Of a stretch of DNA of 64,000 nt, positions 25,344-33,947 are shown piece after piece (position 1 is the stretch's first letter; every line of letters begins with the position of its first letter). Source of the DNA: Clostridia bacterium (lineage in GTDB: Bacteria; Bacillota; Clostridia; Christensenellales; Borkfalkiaceae); contig CAAGAU010000014.1 in assembly GCA_900767885.1 (NCBI GenBank), forward strand, positions 1-64,000, written 5' to 3'. The notes beneath the pieces were generated by a model. That model was not told the DNA's origin. It saw only the letters and a program-made list of their open reading frames with translations, and did no database searches. The position numbers were made by a program, and so were the translations under genes.

Positions 25344-27779
25344 TTATCTTACTTGCTTTAAATGCCAAATATTGTCGGCGTATTCTCTTATACTTCTGTC
25401 TGCGGAAAAATACCCTGCGCCTGCAATATTGTTAATAGACATAGTGTTCCAAAGTTTCCTGTCTCTATAAGCCATATCGGCTTTATTATGAATATCTACG
25501 TACGCGCTGAAATCCGCCATACACATATACGGATCGGCTATAGGAGAGTTAGTAAGCAAATAACTTACTATATCGTCAAATTTCTCACCGTTAAAACCTT
25601 GTTTAAGGCTTTCAATAACCCGTTTAAGCGTTGCGTTATTATTATAGAACGCCGTGGCGTTGTATCCGTGCTTCCAAAGATCTTCAACTTCTTTGGCGTT
25701 CATTCCGAATATAAATATATTATCTTTACCGACTTGTTGGAGCATCTCAACGTTTGCACCGTCGAGCGTACCTATTGTGAGCGCACCATTTATCATAAAC
25801 TTCATGTTACCCGTTCCGCTCGCCTCTTTACCCGCAGTAGAAATTTGCTCCGAAATTTCACTTGCAGGCATAAGCGTTTCCGCCATAGTAACGCAGTAAT
25901 CTTCGAGATATACTACCGACAGCTTCTCTCTTATACGCGCATCGGGATTTTTACGCAAATCTTCCGACAGACAGCAGAGCAATTTAATTATTCTCTTTGC
26001 CATATAATACCCGGGCGCAGCCTTTGCTCCGAAAATAAAGGTTTTCGGCAGAACATCGGCACTCGGGTTGTCTTTAAGATTGTTGTAAATACTGATAATA
26101 TACATTGCGTTAAGCAATTGTCTTTTATATTCGTGCAATCTTTTCGCCTGAACGTCGAATATTGAATCGGGATTTAATACAAAACCTTCTTTTTTCTTGG
26201 CGTATTCGCAAAGACGTTTTTTATTATCTGTTTTAATCTCGTCAAGTCGCGACAAAACCCTGTCTTCGCAAGCGAATTTTTTAAATTCGGCAAGTTTGGA
26301 AGCGTCCATAACAAAACCGTCGCCTATACAATCCGTTATGAGTTCGGATAGTTCGGGGTTAGATTGACAAAGCCAACGACGGTACGCTATACCGTTGGTT
26401 ACGTTGGTAAACTTTTCGGGAGTTACGTCGTTAAAGTCCTTAAATATAGAGTTTTTAATGATTTCGCTATGAAGCGACGATACGCCGTTTACACAATGCG
26501 AGCCGATAACCGACAGGTTGGCCATTTTAACCTGACCGTGCGAAAGTATGGACATCCTGTCAATCTTATCCCAATCGCCGGGGAACAAGTTCCACATCTG
26601 ACCGCAAAAACGCTGATTTATCTCCTTAATAATAGCGTAAATTCTCGGTAATCTGCGTTCGATAAGGTCTTCGTTCCACTTTTCGAGAGCCTCGCTCATA
26701 ACAGTATGGTTAGTATACGCAACCGTGCGAGTAACGATATTCCACGCGTCATCCCATGCAAATCCGTGTTCATCCATTAAAATACGCATAAGTTCGGGAA
26801 TGCAAAGCGCGGGGTGAGTATCGTTTATATGAATCGCCGCCAAGTCAGGCAAAGTATGCAAATCTCCGTAACGGCGTATATGGTCGTTTACTATGTTCTG
26901 CAGCGTCGCCGAAACGAGGAAATATTGTTGTTTTAAGCGCAAAGACTTACCCTCGGAGTGGTTATCCGACGGATAAAGCACTTTTGAAATAAGTTCCGCT
27001 TCGTTATCCTGTTGCATACAACGAACGTAATCACCTTCCGAAAACGAGTTCATATCGAAGTTACGCACGCTTCGCGCCGCCCAGAGCCTCAAAACAGAAA
27101 CCGCCTCGGAATTCTTGCCCGAAATCATCATGTCGTACGGCATAGCCTCAACTTCCTGACAATCCACCTGCTTGACTTTCATTCCGTTTTCAGTCCATTC
27201 TTCGATTACTTTACCGTCGAATTTTACGTGTACCATAAGATCGGAACGTTGAGTAAGCCACACTTCTCCGCCGGGAAGCCACACGTCGGGCAATTCGGTT
27301 TGCCAACCGTCCACTATTTTTTGTTTGAATAAACCGTATTCGTAACGGATAGAATAACCCATTGCGGGATAATCCTGCGTGGCGAGCGCGTCCATAAAAC
27401 AAGCCGCTAACCTGCCCAGACCGCCGTTGCCCAGCCCCGCGTCGGGTTCAATTTCGTAAAGTTCGTCAAGCGTAACGCCCGTGCCTTTTAACGCCTTAGT
27501 AAGCTGCTCGCCTATGCCGAGATTGTACACGTTGTTTTTAAGCGATCGACCGAGCAAAAATTCCATACATAAATAGTACACCCTCTTCGCCCTGCGCTCT
27601 TTCATTTTATAGTGGTATGCGTTACGCTTTTCAAGCAAAACGTCCCTAACGGTCATTACCACCGCTTTATAAATTTGTTCTTTTGTCGCTTCCTTAAGAG
27701 AAACGCCGAAGTATCTCGACAGTTTGCCTACGATCGCGTCTTTAGTTTCTTTTGGAGTAATTTCATCCAAGGTGCTCAT
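25344..27779 (-). CDS. glgP: Glycogen/maltodextrin phosphorylase
   Basis: The 811-residue enzyme releases glucose-1-phosphate from the ends of alpha-1,4-glucans using pyridoxal phosphate. The N-terminal half has KMKERRAKRVYYLCMEFLLG and DAGLGNGGLGRLAACFMDA. The cofactor lysine is in KEASGTGNMKFMINGA near residue 660. The length matches GH/GT35 phosphorylases. It lies between glycogen synthase and the amylase, so synthesis and breakdown genes share one operon. A GGAG ribosome binding site precedes the ATG. Confidence 0.96.
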   Translation of the reverse strand: MSTLDEITPKETKDAIVGKLSRYFGVSLKEATKEQIYKAVVMTVRDVLLEKRNAYHYKMKERRAKRVYYLCMEFLLGRSLKNNVYNLGIGEQLTKALKGTGVTLDELYEIEPDAGLGNGGLGRLAACFMDALATQDYPAMGYSIRYEYGLFKQKIVDGWQTELPDVWLPGGEVWLTQRSDLMVHVKFDGKVIEEWTENGMKVKQVDCQEVEAMPYDMMISGKNSEAVSVLRLWAARSVRNFDMNSFSEGDYVRCMQQDNEAELISKVLYPSDNHSEGKSLRLKQQYFLVSATLQNIVNDHIRRYGDLHTLPDLAAIHINDTHPALCIPELMRILMDEHGFAWDDAWNIVTRTVAYTNHTVMSEALEKWNEDLIERRLPRIYAIIKEINQRFCGQMWNLFPGDWDKIDRMSILSHGQVKMANLSVIGSHCVNGVSSLHSEIIKNSIFKDFNDVTPEKFTNVTNGIAYRRWLCQSNPELSELITDCIGDGFVMDASKLAEFKKFACEDRVLSRLDEIKTDNKKRLCEYAKKKEGFVLNPDSIFDVQAKRLHEYKRQLLNAMYIISIYNNLKDNPSADVLPKTFIFGAKAAPGYYMAKRIIKLLCCLSEDLRKNPDARIREKLSVVYLEDYCVTMAETLMPASEISEQISTAGKEASGTGNMKFMINGALTIGTLDGANVEMLQQVGKDNIFIFGMNAKEVEDLWKHGYNATAFYNNNATLKRVIESLKQGFNGEKFDDIVSYLLTNSPIADPYMCMADFSAYVDIHNKADMAYRDRKLWNTMSINNIAGAGYFSADRSIREYADNIWHLKQVR

Positions 27780-27832
27780 TAAGTTTAACTCCTTTAAATT
27801 CGATTAGCGAAGGCAATCGGTATCCGACGCAA

Positions 27833-29557
27833 TCAAATTAACATATTGTCGTATAATCTCTCATATTCCCCTGCCGAACGATCCCAACTAAAGTCGGTGG
27901 TCATGGCATTTTTCATTATTTTGCCCCACTCTTCTTTTTTGCCGAAAGTATAAATGGCGTCCTTAAGAACATAAAGCATTTCATGCGCGTTATAAGTATG
28001 GAAAACAAAACCATTTCCGCCTTCGCGGTTGCCCTCATTATGAGCGATAATGCTATCCGCAAGTCCGCCCGTACTCCTGACCACGGGAATAGTGCCGTAC
28101 CTGCAAGCAATCATCTGAGAAAGTCCACACGGCTCGTGTTTGCTCGGCATAAGGAAAATATCCGCTCCGGAATATATTTTGCTCGAAAGATCTCTGTTAT
28201 ATGCAATAATCGCTCTGCATTTTCCGCTATATCTTTCTGCTATATATGTGAAATAATCCTCGTATTCGCCGTCTCCTTTACCGAGAACTATCACCTGAAC
28301 ATCCTCCGCAAGCAATTCCTCAAATACGCATTTAACCAAATCGAGTCCCTTTGCAGGAACAAGCCGCGAAATGATCGCAATAACCGGGACGTCCTCTCTT
28401 ACGGGCAAAGCAAGCATTTTTTGCAGTTCGGCTTTACAAATCTTTTTACCCGAAGTGTCTTTTGCGGAATATGCAGCGAAGAGTTTATCGTCTTTCGACG
28501 GGTCGTAAACATCCTCGTCTATACCGTTGAGTATACCGATAAGTTTATATTCGTTCTGAGTAGTCATATACTCTAAACCATGAGCGAAATAAGGATTTTT
28601 AATCTCGCTGGCATAAGTTTTAGAAACGGTAGAAAACCTTTCGGCAAGTTGAATCGCGCCTTTCATTAGGTTAAGACAGCCGTCGTAATCGAGTATCTGC
28701 TTGCAATATTCGGGCAAGCCGAATAAATCGGACAAAAGTTCATAACCGTACTTGCCCTGATATTCTATATTATGAATGGTAAATAACGCTTTGATATGGT
28801 CGTAACCGTAACGATTGGCGTAAATAGTTTTAAGATACACAACAGAAAGTGCGGTTTGCCAGTCGTGGCAATGTAAAATATCGGGATAATAATCGAGATA
28901 TTGCATCATTTCGAGTACGGCACGCGAGAAGAAAGCAAATCTTTCGCCGTCGTCATAGTAACCGTACAAGTTGCCGCGTTTAAAATAGTATTCGTTATCG
29001 ATAAAATAGAAAGTAACGCCGTCGTATTTAAGAGAGAACACCCCGCAATATTGGTTTCTCCACGCAACCGGAACGTTGAAGTTTCCCTCAAAGCGGAAAG
29101 TCGCCCTATATGCGGGCGAAACGGCCTGATAAAGCGGAATTACTACTCTTACGTCGTATTCCCCTTTTGCCGCCAACGCCTTGGGTAGCGACGCTATAAC
29201 GTCGGCAAGTCCGCCCGTACCCGCAAACGGATTAGCCTCCGACGCAACGAATAAAACCGTTTTTTTAGTCGTTATACCAAACTCTATGTCGACAGGTTCG
29301 TCCGTTTTGGTAACGACAGACGAAGCCTCGGTTACGGTTTTTATTTCTTCCGCTTTTTGCGTTGCCTTTTTGGCGGTGGTTTTTTTAGGTTGATCCGCTT
29401 TCGCGGCAGTCTTTTTGATTGTGTTTTTAACCGCGGATTTCGAAGTTGTCGAAGTTGCTTTTTTGGTTTTTACCGTTGCTTTTACTTCTGTATTGTCGCT
29501 TTTTACGGTCTTTGCCGTTTTTTTCTCGGTCGTATCAGTTTTTGTGCCGTTTGCCAT
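27833..29557 (-). CDS. glgA: Glycogen synthase (ADP-glucose) with a basic N-terminal extension
   Basis: This GT5 enzyme extends alpha-1,4-glucan from ADP-glucose. The core starts near residue 97 with KKTVLFVASEANPFAGTGGL and contains the catalytic-region EPCGLSQMIACRYGTIPVV in its second half. The first 95 residues are a tail rich in lysine, threonine and alanine with repeated KKT, TAKK and KATVKTK units, absent from ordinary GlgA (about 480 residues; this one is 574). The lysine of the usual KTGGL motif is replaced by glycine (AGTGGL), a variant that may occur in other Clostridia. A GGAGG ribosome binding site supports the start, so the tail is genuinely translated. Confidence 0.93.
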   Translation of the reverse strand: MANGTKTDTTEKKTAKTVKSDNTEVKATVKTKKATSTTSKSAVKNTIKKTAAKADQPKKTTAKKATQKAEEIKTVTEASSVVTKTDEPVDIEFGITTKKTVLFVASEANPFAGTGGLADVIASLPKALAAKGEYDVRVVIPLYQAVSPAYRATFRFEGNFNVPVAWRNQYCGVFSLKYDGVTFYFIDNEYYFKRGNLYGYYDDGERFAFFSRAVLEMMQYLDYYPDILHCHDWQTALSVVYLKTIYANRYGYDHIKALFTIHNIEYQGKYGYELLSDLFGLPEYCKQILDYDGCLNLMKGAIQLAERFSTVSKTYASEIKNPYFAHGLEYMTTQNEYKLIGILNGIDEDVYDPSKDDKLFAAYSAKDTSGKKICKAELQKMLALPVREDVPVIAIISRLVPAKGLDLVKCVFEELLAEDVQVIVLGKGDGEYEDYFTYIAERYSGKCRAIIAYNRDLSSKIYSGADIFLMPSKHEPCGLSQMIACRYGTIPVVRSTGGLADSIIAHNEGNREGGNGFVFHTYNAHEMLYVLKDAIYTFGKKEEWGKIMKNAMTTDFSWDRSAGEYERLYDNMLI

Positions 29558-29575
29558 AAAAATTTAACCTCCGAA

Positions 29576-30688
29576 TTATATTACCGTTCCTTTTGAAATA
29601 AAGAACGGGTGATTTTCACTGCCCGACAAAACGCGCTTATCCTTGATAACTACGTTTTTATCGGAGATAATGCAATGCAAACTTACGTTTTCGCCCGTAA
29701 GAGTATTCTGCATAAGTATACAATTTTTAACTACCGTACCCCTGCCGATTTTTACTCCGCGGAAAACGATACTGTCGTAAACTTCGCCCTCAATCGTGCA
29801 ACCGTCGGCTATTACCGAATTTTTTACGATTGCGTTGTCGCCGTATTTTGTGGGCGTACTATCCTTAACTTTGGTATATACGTTGGCTTTTCTGAAAACC
29901 TCGTCGCGAAGATTGCGGTTTAAAAGGCGCATAGATTCGTCATAATATTTTTGGAGCGAAGTCATTTCTTCAAAATAGCCTTCATGCTTATACGCGCGTA
30001 CCTTGCCCGCCCTTATAAGCGGTTTTAAAACCTCGCTTTCAAAATGCTTTTTACCGTGCGCCGTTCCGTCGGCTATAAGGTTTAAAAGCGTCGTTCTCGA
30101 AAGTACCATTACGTTGGTATACAAATCTACGATCGCCTCGTCCGAATCGTAAGTTACGTCATTTACCGTTCCGCCGTCGTCTATGCACAAATATTTTTCA
30201 TGTCCGGTACTCGCGATGTCGGCTTTGTTTTTACGAACGTAAATCATGGTAACGTCCGCATGACTTTCGCCGTGAGCCTTGACAACGGGCCTGAAATCCA
30301 TATTGCATACCATGTCCGAATCGCTTAACACAACGAATTCTTCGTCGGACTTATTCAAAAAGCCTACAACGTTTTTAAGCGCCTCGAACCGAGTTGTATA
30401 AAGCGAGTTATTTTCGGTTACGCCGAACGGGGGAAGTATAAACAAACCGCCGTAGTGGCGCGCCAGATCCCAATCCTTACCGCTGCCGACATGATCCATT
30501 AGCGACTGATAGTTGCTTTTGGTAATAAGTCCAACTTTGACTATTTCGGAATTAACCATATTTGAAAGAGCAAAGTCTATAAGTCTGTATCTGCCGAAAA
30601 ACGGAATAGATGCAACCGTTCTTTTTGCGGTGAGTTCGGGAACGTTTCCGTCGTGTATATTCGAAAAAATCAATCCGAGCGTACTCAT
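29576..30688 (-). CDS. glgD: Glucose-1-phosphate adenylyltransferase regulatory subunit GlgD
   Basis: The 370-residue protein pairs with GlgC to form the ADP-glucose pyrophosphorylase of Bacillota. It has the nucleotidyltransferase fold and left-handed beta-helix tail (KNSVIADGCTIEGEVYDSIV). It lacks the GGxGxRL nucleotide loop, having IFSNIHDGNVPELTAKRT in that place, as expected for the poorly active GlgD partner. Two ATGs compete; the one at 30688 is 8-9 bases after the GGGGGA ribosome binding site, while the one at 30694 is only about 3 bases after it. It lies 13 bases downstream of glgC. Confidence 0.94.
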   Translation of the reverse strand: MSTLGLIFSNIHDGNVPELTAKRTVASIPFFGRYRLIDFALSNMVNSEIVKVGLITKSNYQSLMDHVGSGKDWDLARHYGGLFILPPFGVTENNSLYTTRFEALKNVVGFLNKSDEEFVVLSDSDMVCNMDFRPVVKAHGESHADVTMIYVRKNKADIASTGHEKYLCIDDGGTVNDVTYDSDEAIVDLYTNVMVLSRTTLLNLIADGTAHGKKHFESEVLKPLIRAGKVRAYKHEGYFEEMTSLQKYYDESMRLLNRNLRDEVFRKANVYTKVKDSTPTKYGDNAIVKNSVIADGCTIEGEVYDSIVFRGVKIGRGTVVKNCILMQNTLTGENVSLHCIISDKNVVIKDKRVLSGSENHPFFISKGTVI

Positions 30689-30701
30689 TATCATTTCCCC
30701 C

Positions 30702-31898
30702 TTAAACGTTTTTATCTACGATTTCGCCCGCAGCTATTTCTGTACCGTCCGAAACCGTTATATCTCTGCCGAGTACGGTTATAACGGGCGACTTACCCGC
30801 TTCCGTATCTCCTCCGACTTTCGCGCCGTTGCCCACTACGACTTTTTCATCTATAATGGAATAATTGATTACGGCGTTTTCTTCTATAACGCTCTGGCTG
30901 TAAATTATAGAATTTCTTATTACAGCACCCTTTTTAATAACGACGTCGTGTGATAAAATAGAATTTTCTACCGTACCTTTGATTTCGCAACCCGACGCAA
31001 CGATAGAGTTTACCACTCTTCCGTTTTTACCTACGTACTGCGGCGGCGCAACCGGGTTGCGCGAGCGTATACGCCAGGTGGCGTCCGCTAAATCAAACTT
31101 CGGCGAATCACCGAGCAAGTCCATATTAGACTCGAATAAGGAGTTTATCGTTCCAACGTCCTTCCAATACCCCTCAAAAGTATAAGCAACCATTTTTTCG
31201 CCGGCGGCGAGCATTTTAGGCAAAACGTCTTTACCGAAGTCTTTGCTGCTCTTATCGTCCGCCTCGTCCTCTTCAAGATATTTATAGAGTTTGTCGGCAG
31301 TAAAAACGTAAATACCCATAGACGCAAGATTACTTTTGGGCTGTTTGGGTTTTTCCTCGAACTCATAAATAACGCCGTTTTCGTCAACGTTTAAAACACC
31401 GAAACGCGAGGCCTCTTTAATAGGAACTCTTATGGCTGCTATCGTGCATGCCGCACCCGATTTTTTATGGCGATCCACCATTTTTGAATAATTCATTTTA
31501 TAAATATGGTCGCCCGACAAAATAACCACGTATTCGGGGTCGTACCTTTTTATAAAAGAAATGTTCTGATATATGGCATTGGCAGTGCCTTTAAACCATT
31601 CCGAGCCGTTTTTTGCCTGATATGGCGAGAGAATATGTACACCGCCGTAAGACCGGTCAAGATCCCACGGTTCACCGTTACCGATATACTCGTTAAGTAT
31701 AAGCGGTTGGTATTGCGTAAGTACGCCTACCGTATCTATCCCCGAGTTTACGCAGTTTGAAAGCGGAAAATCTATAATCCTGTACTTTCCTCCGTAAGTT
31801 ACCGCGGGTTTAGCGATTTTGTTTGTAAGCGCGTAAAGCCTGCTGCCCTGCCCGCCGGCAAGAAGCATAGCGACGCACTCCTTTTTGTTGATAATCAT
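30702..31898 (-). CDS. glgC: Glucose-1-phosphate adenylyltransferase catalytic subunit GlgC
   Basis: The 398-residue enzyme makes ADP-glucose, the committed donor for glycogen. It has the intact nucleotide loop AMLLAGGQGSRLYALTNKIA, then KPAVTYGGKYRIIDFPLSN, the VVILSGDHIYKMNYSKM region, and a C-terminal beta-helix. It directly precedes glgD, its usual Bacillota partner. GGAGG lies at good distance from the ATG. Allosteric control by glycolytic metabolites is typical of the family but cannot be read from sequence. Confidence 0.97.
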   Translation of the reverse strand: MIINKKECVAMLLAGGQGSRLYALTNKIAKPAVTYGGKYRIIDFPLSNCVNSGIDTVGVLTQYQPLILNEYIGNGEPWDLDRSYGGVHILSPYQAKNGSEWFKGTANAIYQNISFIKRYDPEYVVILSGDHIYKMNYSKMVDRHKKSGAACTIAAIRVPIKEASRFGVLNVDENGVIYEFEEKPKQPKSNLASMGIYVFTADKLYKYLEEDEADDKSSKDFGKDVLPKMLAAGEKMVAYTFEGYWKDVGTINSLFESNMDLLGDSPKFDLADATWRIRSRNPVAPPQYVGKNGRVVNSIVASGCEIKGTVENSILSHDVVIKKGAVIRNSIIYSQSVIEENAVINYSIIDEKVVVGNGAKVGGDTEAGKSPVITVLGRDITVSDGTEIAAGEIVDKNV

Positions 31899-31922
31899 AT
31901 TTCCCTCCGATTAGTTTTACAA

Positions 31923-33788
31923 CTACTTTATTACTTTTTTAAAATAAGCGAACGACAACTTCGGCATCGTTACCGAAAAAGAATTTTCATAAGCGCAAGC
32001 ACGTTTTTTCTCCGTCCTGAAAATGCGTCTATTGAGTTTTCCGCTTCCGCCGTAAATCTTCTTGTCCGAGTTAAACGCAACTTCGTAAACGCCCTCGTCC
32101 GCGCCGACCCGGTACGTTTGTTCCGCGCCGCTGAAATTTATAACGACTACTATTTTTTCGCCGTTATATTTACGCTCGTATGCGAGCAGGTTTTGCGCGG
32201 AATTGTCGGCGTCTATCCAATTAAAACCGTTCCAGCCGTCATCGTCGCCGTAAAGCGCGGGCGTTGAAAGATAAAACGCGTTGAGTTCCTTAAAAAACCT
32301 TGCCAACGCTGCGTGAGCGGGATAATCTTTCATAAAGAATTCAAGCCCTTCTTTATAATTCCACTCTTTAAACTGACCGAACTCACAACCCATAAACAAG
32401 AGTTTTTTACCGGACAGGCTCATCATAAAGCCCATGAGCGCACGCAGTCCCGAAAACTTATCTTCGTAACTGCCGAACTGCTTATCCAGGAGCGATTTTT
32501 TACCATGTACCACTTCATCGTGCGAAATTGGCAAAATATAATGCTCAGAAAAAGCGTACATCATAGAAAACGTAAGTTTGTTATGATCGTACTTTCTGAA
32601 AAGCGGATCGGTGGCTATATACGAAAGGCAATCGTTCATCCAACCCATATTCCACTTATAATCAAACCCGAGTCCGCCGTCCGAAACTGATCGCGTTACG
32701 TAAGGATAAGCCGTGGATTCCTCGGCAATCATTATGGCGTAAGGGTATGCATCGTGTACGGCGGCGTTTAATTTTTTTATAAATGCTATCGCTTCGAGAT
32801 TTTTGTTATCGCCGTAAATATTTGGTATCCATTCGCCCGGCTTTTTATCGTAATCGAGATAAAGCATAGAGGCGACCGCGTCCACACGAATGCCGTCGAT
32901 ATGATATTTCTCAAAAAAGAAGCACGCGCTCGACACCAGAAACGACTGAACTTCCGTCCTGCCGTAATCGAAACAACGAGTTCCCCAACCTTTATGCTCT
33001 ATTCTGTCCCAACCGTGATTTTCGTAAAGAGGTCCGCCGTCGAACTCGTAAAGGCCGAATTCGTCTTTGGGAAAATGCGCCGGAACCCAATCCAATATTA
33101 CGCCTATACCGTGCCTATGGAACTCGTTTACGAGATACATAAAGTCTTTCGGCGCACCGAGCCGCGAAGTAACCGCGTAATACCCCGTTACCTGATAGCC
33201 CCACGAGCCGTCGAACGGATATTCCGTAACGGGCATAAGTTCAACGTAATTATAACCTTCCGATTTAACGTATTTAACGAGGTCGACCGCGAGTTCGCGA
33301 TAAGAATAATAATCGCCGTTTTCTTTGCGTTTGAAAGACAACAGATTGACCTCGTAAATATTCATCGGCTTATTATGTCCGCCGAACCGATCGCGAGAAG
33401 AGGTAAAGTCCTCGTCGCCCCACTTAAACCCGTCTATATCGTACACTTTGGATGCGTTTGCGGGCGTAGTTTCGGCATGATAAGCGTAGGGATCGGCTTT
33501 AAGCACGGTTTTACCGTTTGCCTTAACCGCATACTTATAATTGTCGTACTGCTTAATTCCTTCTACGAATAGTTCGAAAACGCCGCCTTCAAGTTTTCCC
33601 ATCGGGTTGACATTTTCATCCCAGCCGTTAAAGTCTCCGACGACGGAAACCCTTTCCGCGGAGGGCGCCCAGACGCGAAAAATCGCGCCGCTTTTGCCTC
33701 GCCGCTTTATAAGATGCGAACCTAAATATTCGTAGGTCTTGTAATTAGTACCCTGGTGAAAAAGGTAATCTGCCAAATCGTTCTTCAT
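31923..33788 (-). CDS. glgB: 1,4-alpha-glucan branching enzyme
   Basis: The 621-residue GH13 enzyme introduces alpha-1,6 branches into glycogen. An N-terminal CBM48 domain (GAIFRVWAPSAERVSVVGDF) precedes the barrel. The barrel has ILDWVPAHFPKDEFGL, GIRVDAVASMLYLDY with the nucleophile aspartate, MIAEEST with the acid/base glutamate, and LPISHDEVVHGK. It is the first gene of the glycogen operon, behind a good promoter, with AAAGG as the ribosome binding site. The length fits the shorter, single-CBM48 form of GlgB. Confidence 0.96.
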   Translation of the reverse strand: MKNDLADYLFHQGTNYKTYEYLGSHLIKRRGKSGAIFRVWAPSAERVSVVGDFNGWDENVNPMGKLEGGVFELFVEGIKQYDNYKYAVKANGKTVLKADPYAYHAETTPANASKVYDIDGFKWGDEDFTSSRDRFGGHNKPMNIYEVNLLSFKRKENGDYYSYRELAVDLVKYVKSEGYNYVELMPVTEYPFDGSWGYQVTGYYAVTSRLGAPKDFMYLVNEFHRHGIGVILDWVPAHFPKDEFGLYEFDGGPLYENHGWDRIEHKGWGTRCFDYGRTEVQSFLVSSACFFFEKYHIDGIRVDAVASMLYLDYDKKPGEWIPNIYGDNKNLEAIAFIKKLNAAVHDAYPYAIMIAEESTAYPYVTRSVSDGGLGFDYKWNMGWMNDCLSYIATDPLFRKYDHNKLTFSMMYAFSEHYILPISHDEVVHGKKSLLDKQFGSYEDKFSGLRALMGFMMSLSGKKLLFMGCEFGQFKEWNYKEGLEFFMKDYPAHAALARFFKELNAFYLSTPALYGDDDGWNGFNWIDADNSAQNLLAYERKYNGEKIVVVINFSGAEQTYRVGADEGVYEVAFNSDKKIYGGSGKLNRRIFRTEKKRACAYENSFSVTMPKLSFAYFKKVIK

Positions 33789-33820
33789 TTTAACCTTTAA
33801 GTGTCTCTTTTTATGCTTTT

Positions 33821-33849
33821 ATTTTAACATAATTTACAAGTTTTTTCAA
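33821..33849 (-). promoter_or_regulatory. Promoter of the glycogen operon
   Basis: On the minus strand TTGAAA (33844-33849) and TAAAAT (33821-33826) are 17 bases apart. Transcription should start about 25 bases before the glgB ATG. No operator-like repeat is apparent, and I saw no close match to a catabolite-responsive element. Confidence 0.75.
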
Positions 33850-33907
33850 TATAAAACCGTAAATTTTAGCAAAATTTTTAGTAAATTAGGGCGAACTGCC
33901 CAAACGT

Positions 33908-33941
33908 AAAGAAAAACGAACGCGCGCGTTCGTTTTTCTTT
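33908..33941 (-). terminator. Terminator at the end of the twelve-gene operon, after pgi
   Basis: Arms AAAGAAAAACGAACG and CGTTCGTTTTTCTTT form a 15-bp perfect stem around a CGCG loop, 6 bases past the pgi stop codon. The 3' arm is itself U-rich on the minus strand. It separates pgi from the glycogen operon promoter. Confidence 0.85.
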
Positions 33942-33947
33942 GGTAAA

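Noticed and set aside
27790..27830. Small repeats between glgA and glgP
   Set aside because: TCGGATACCGA is a short palindrome near two GATTGC copies, but there is no U-tract and no known element, so it is probably chance.
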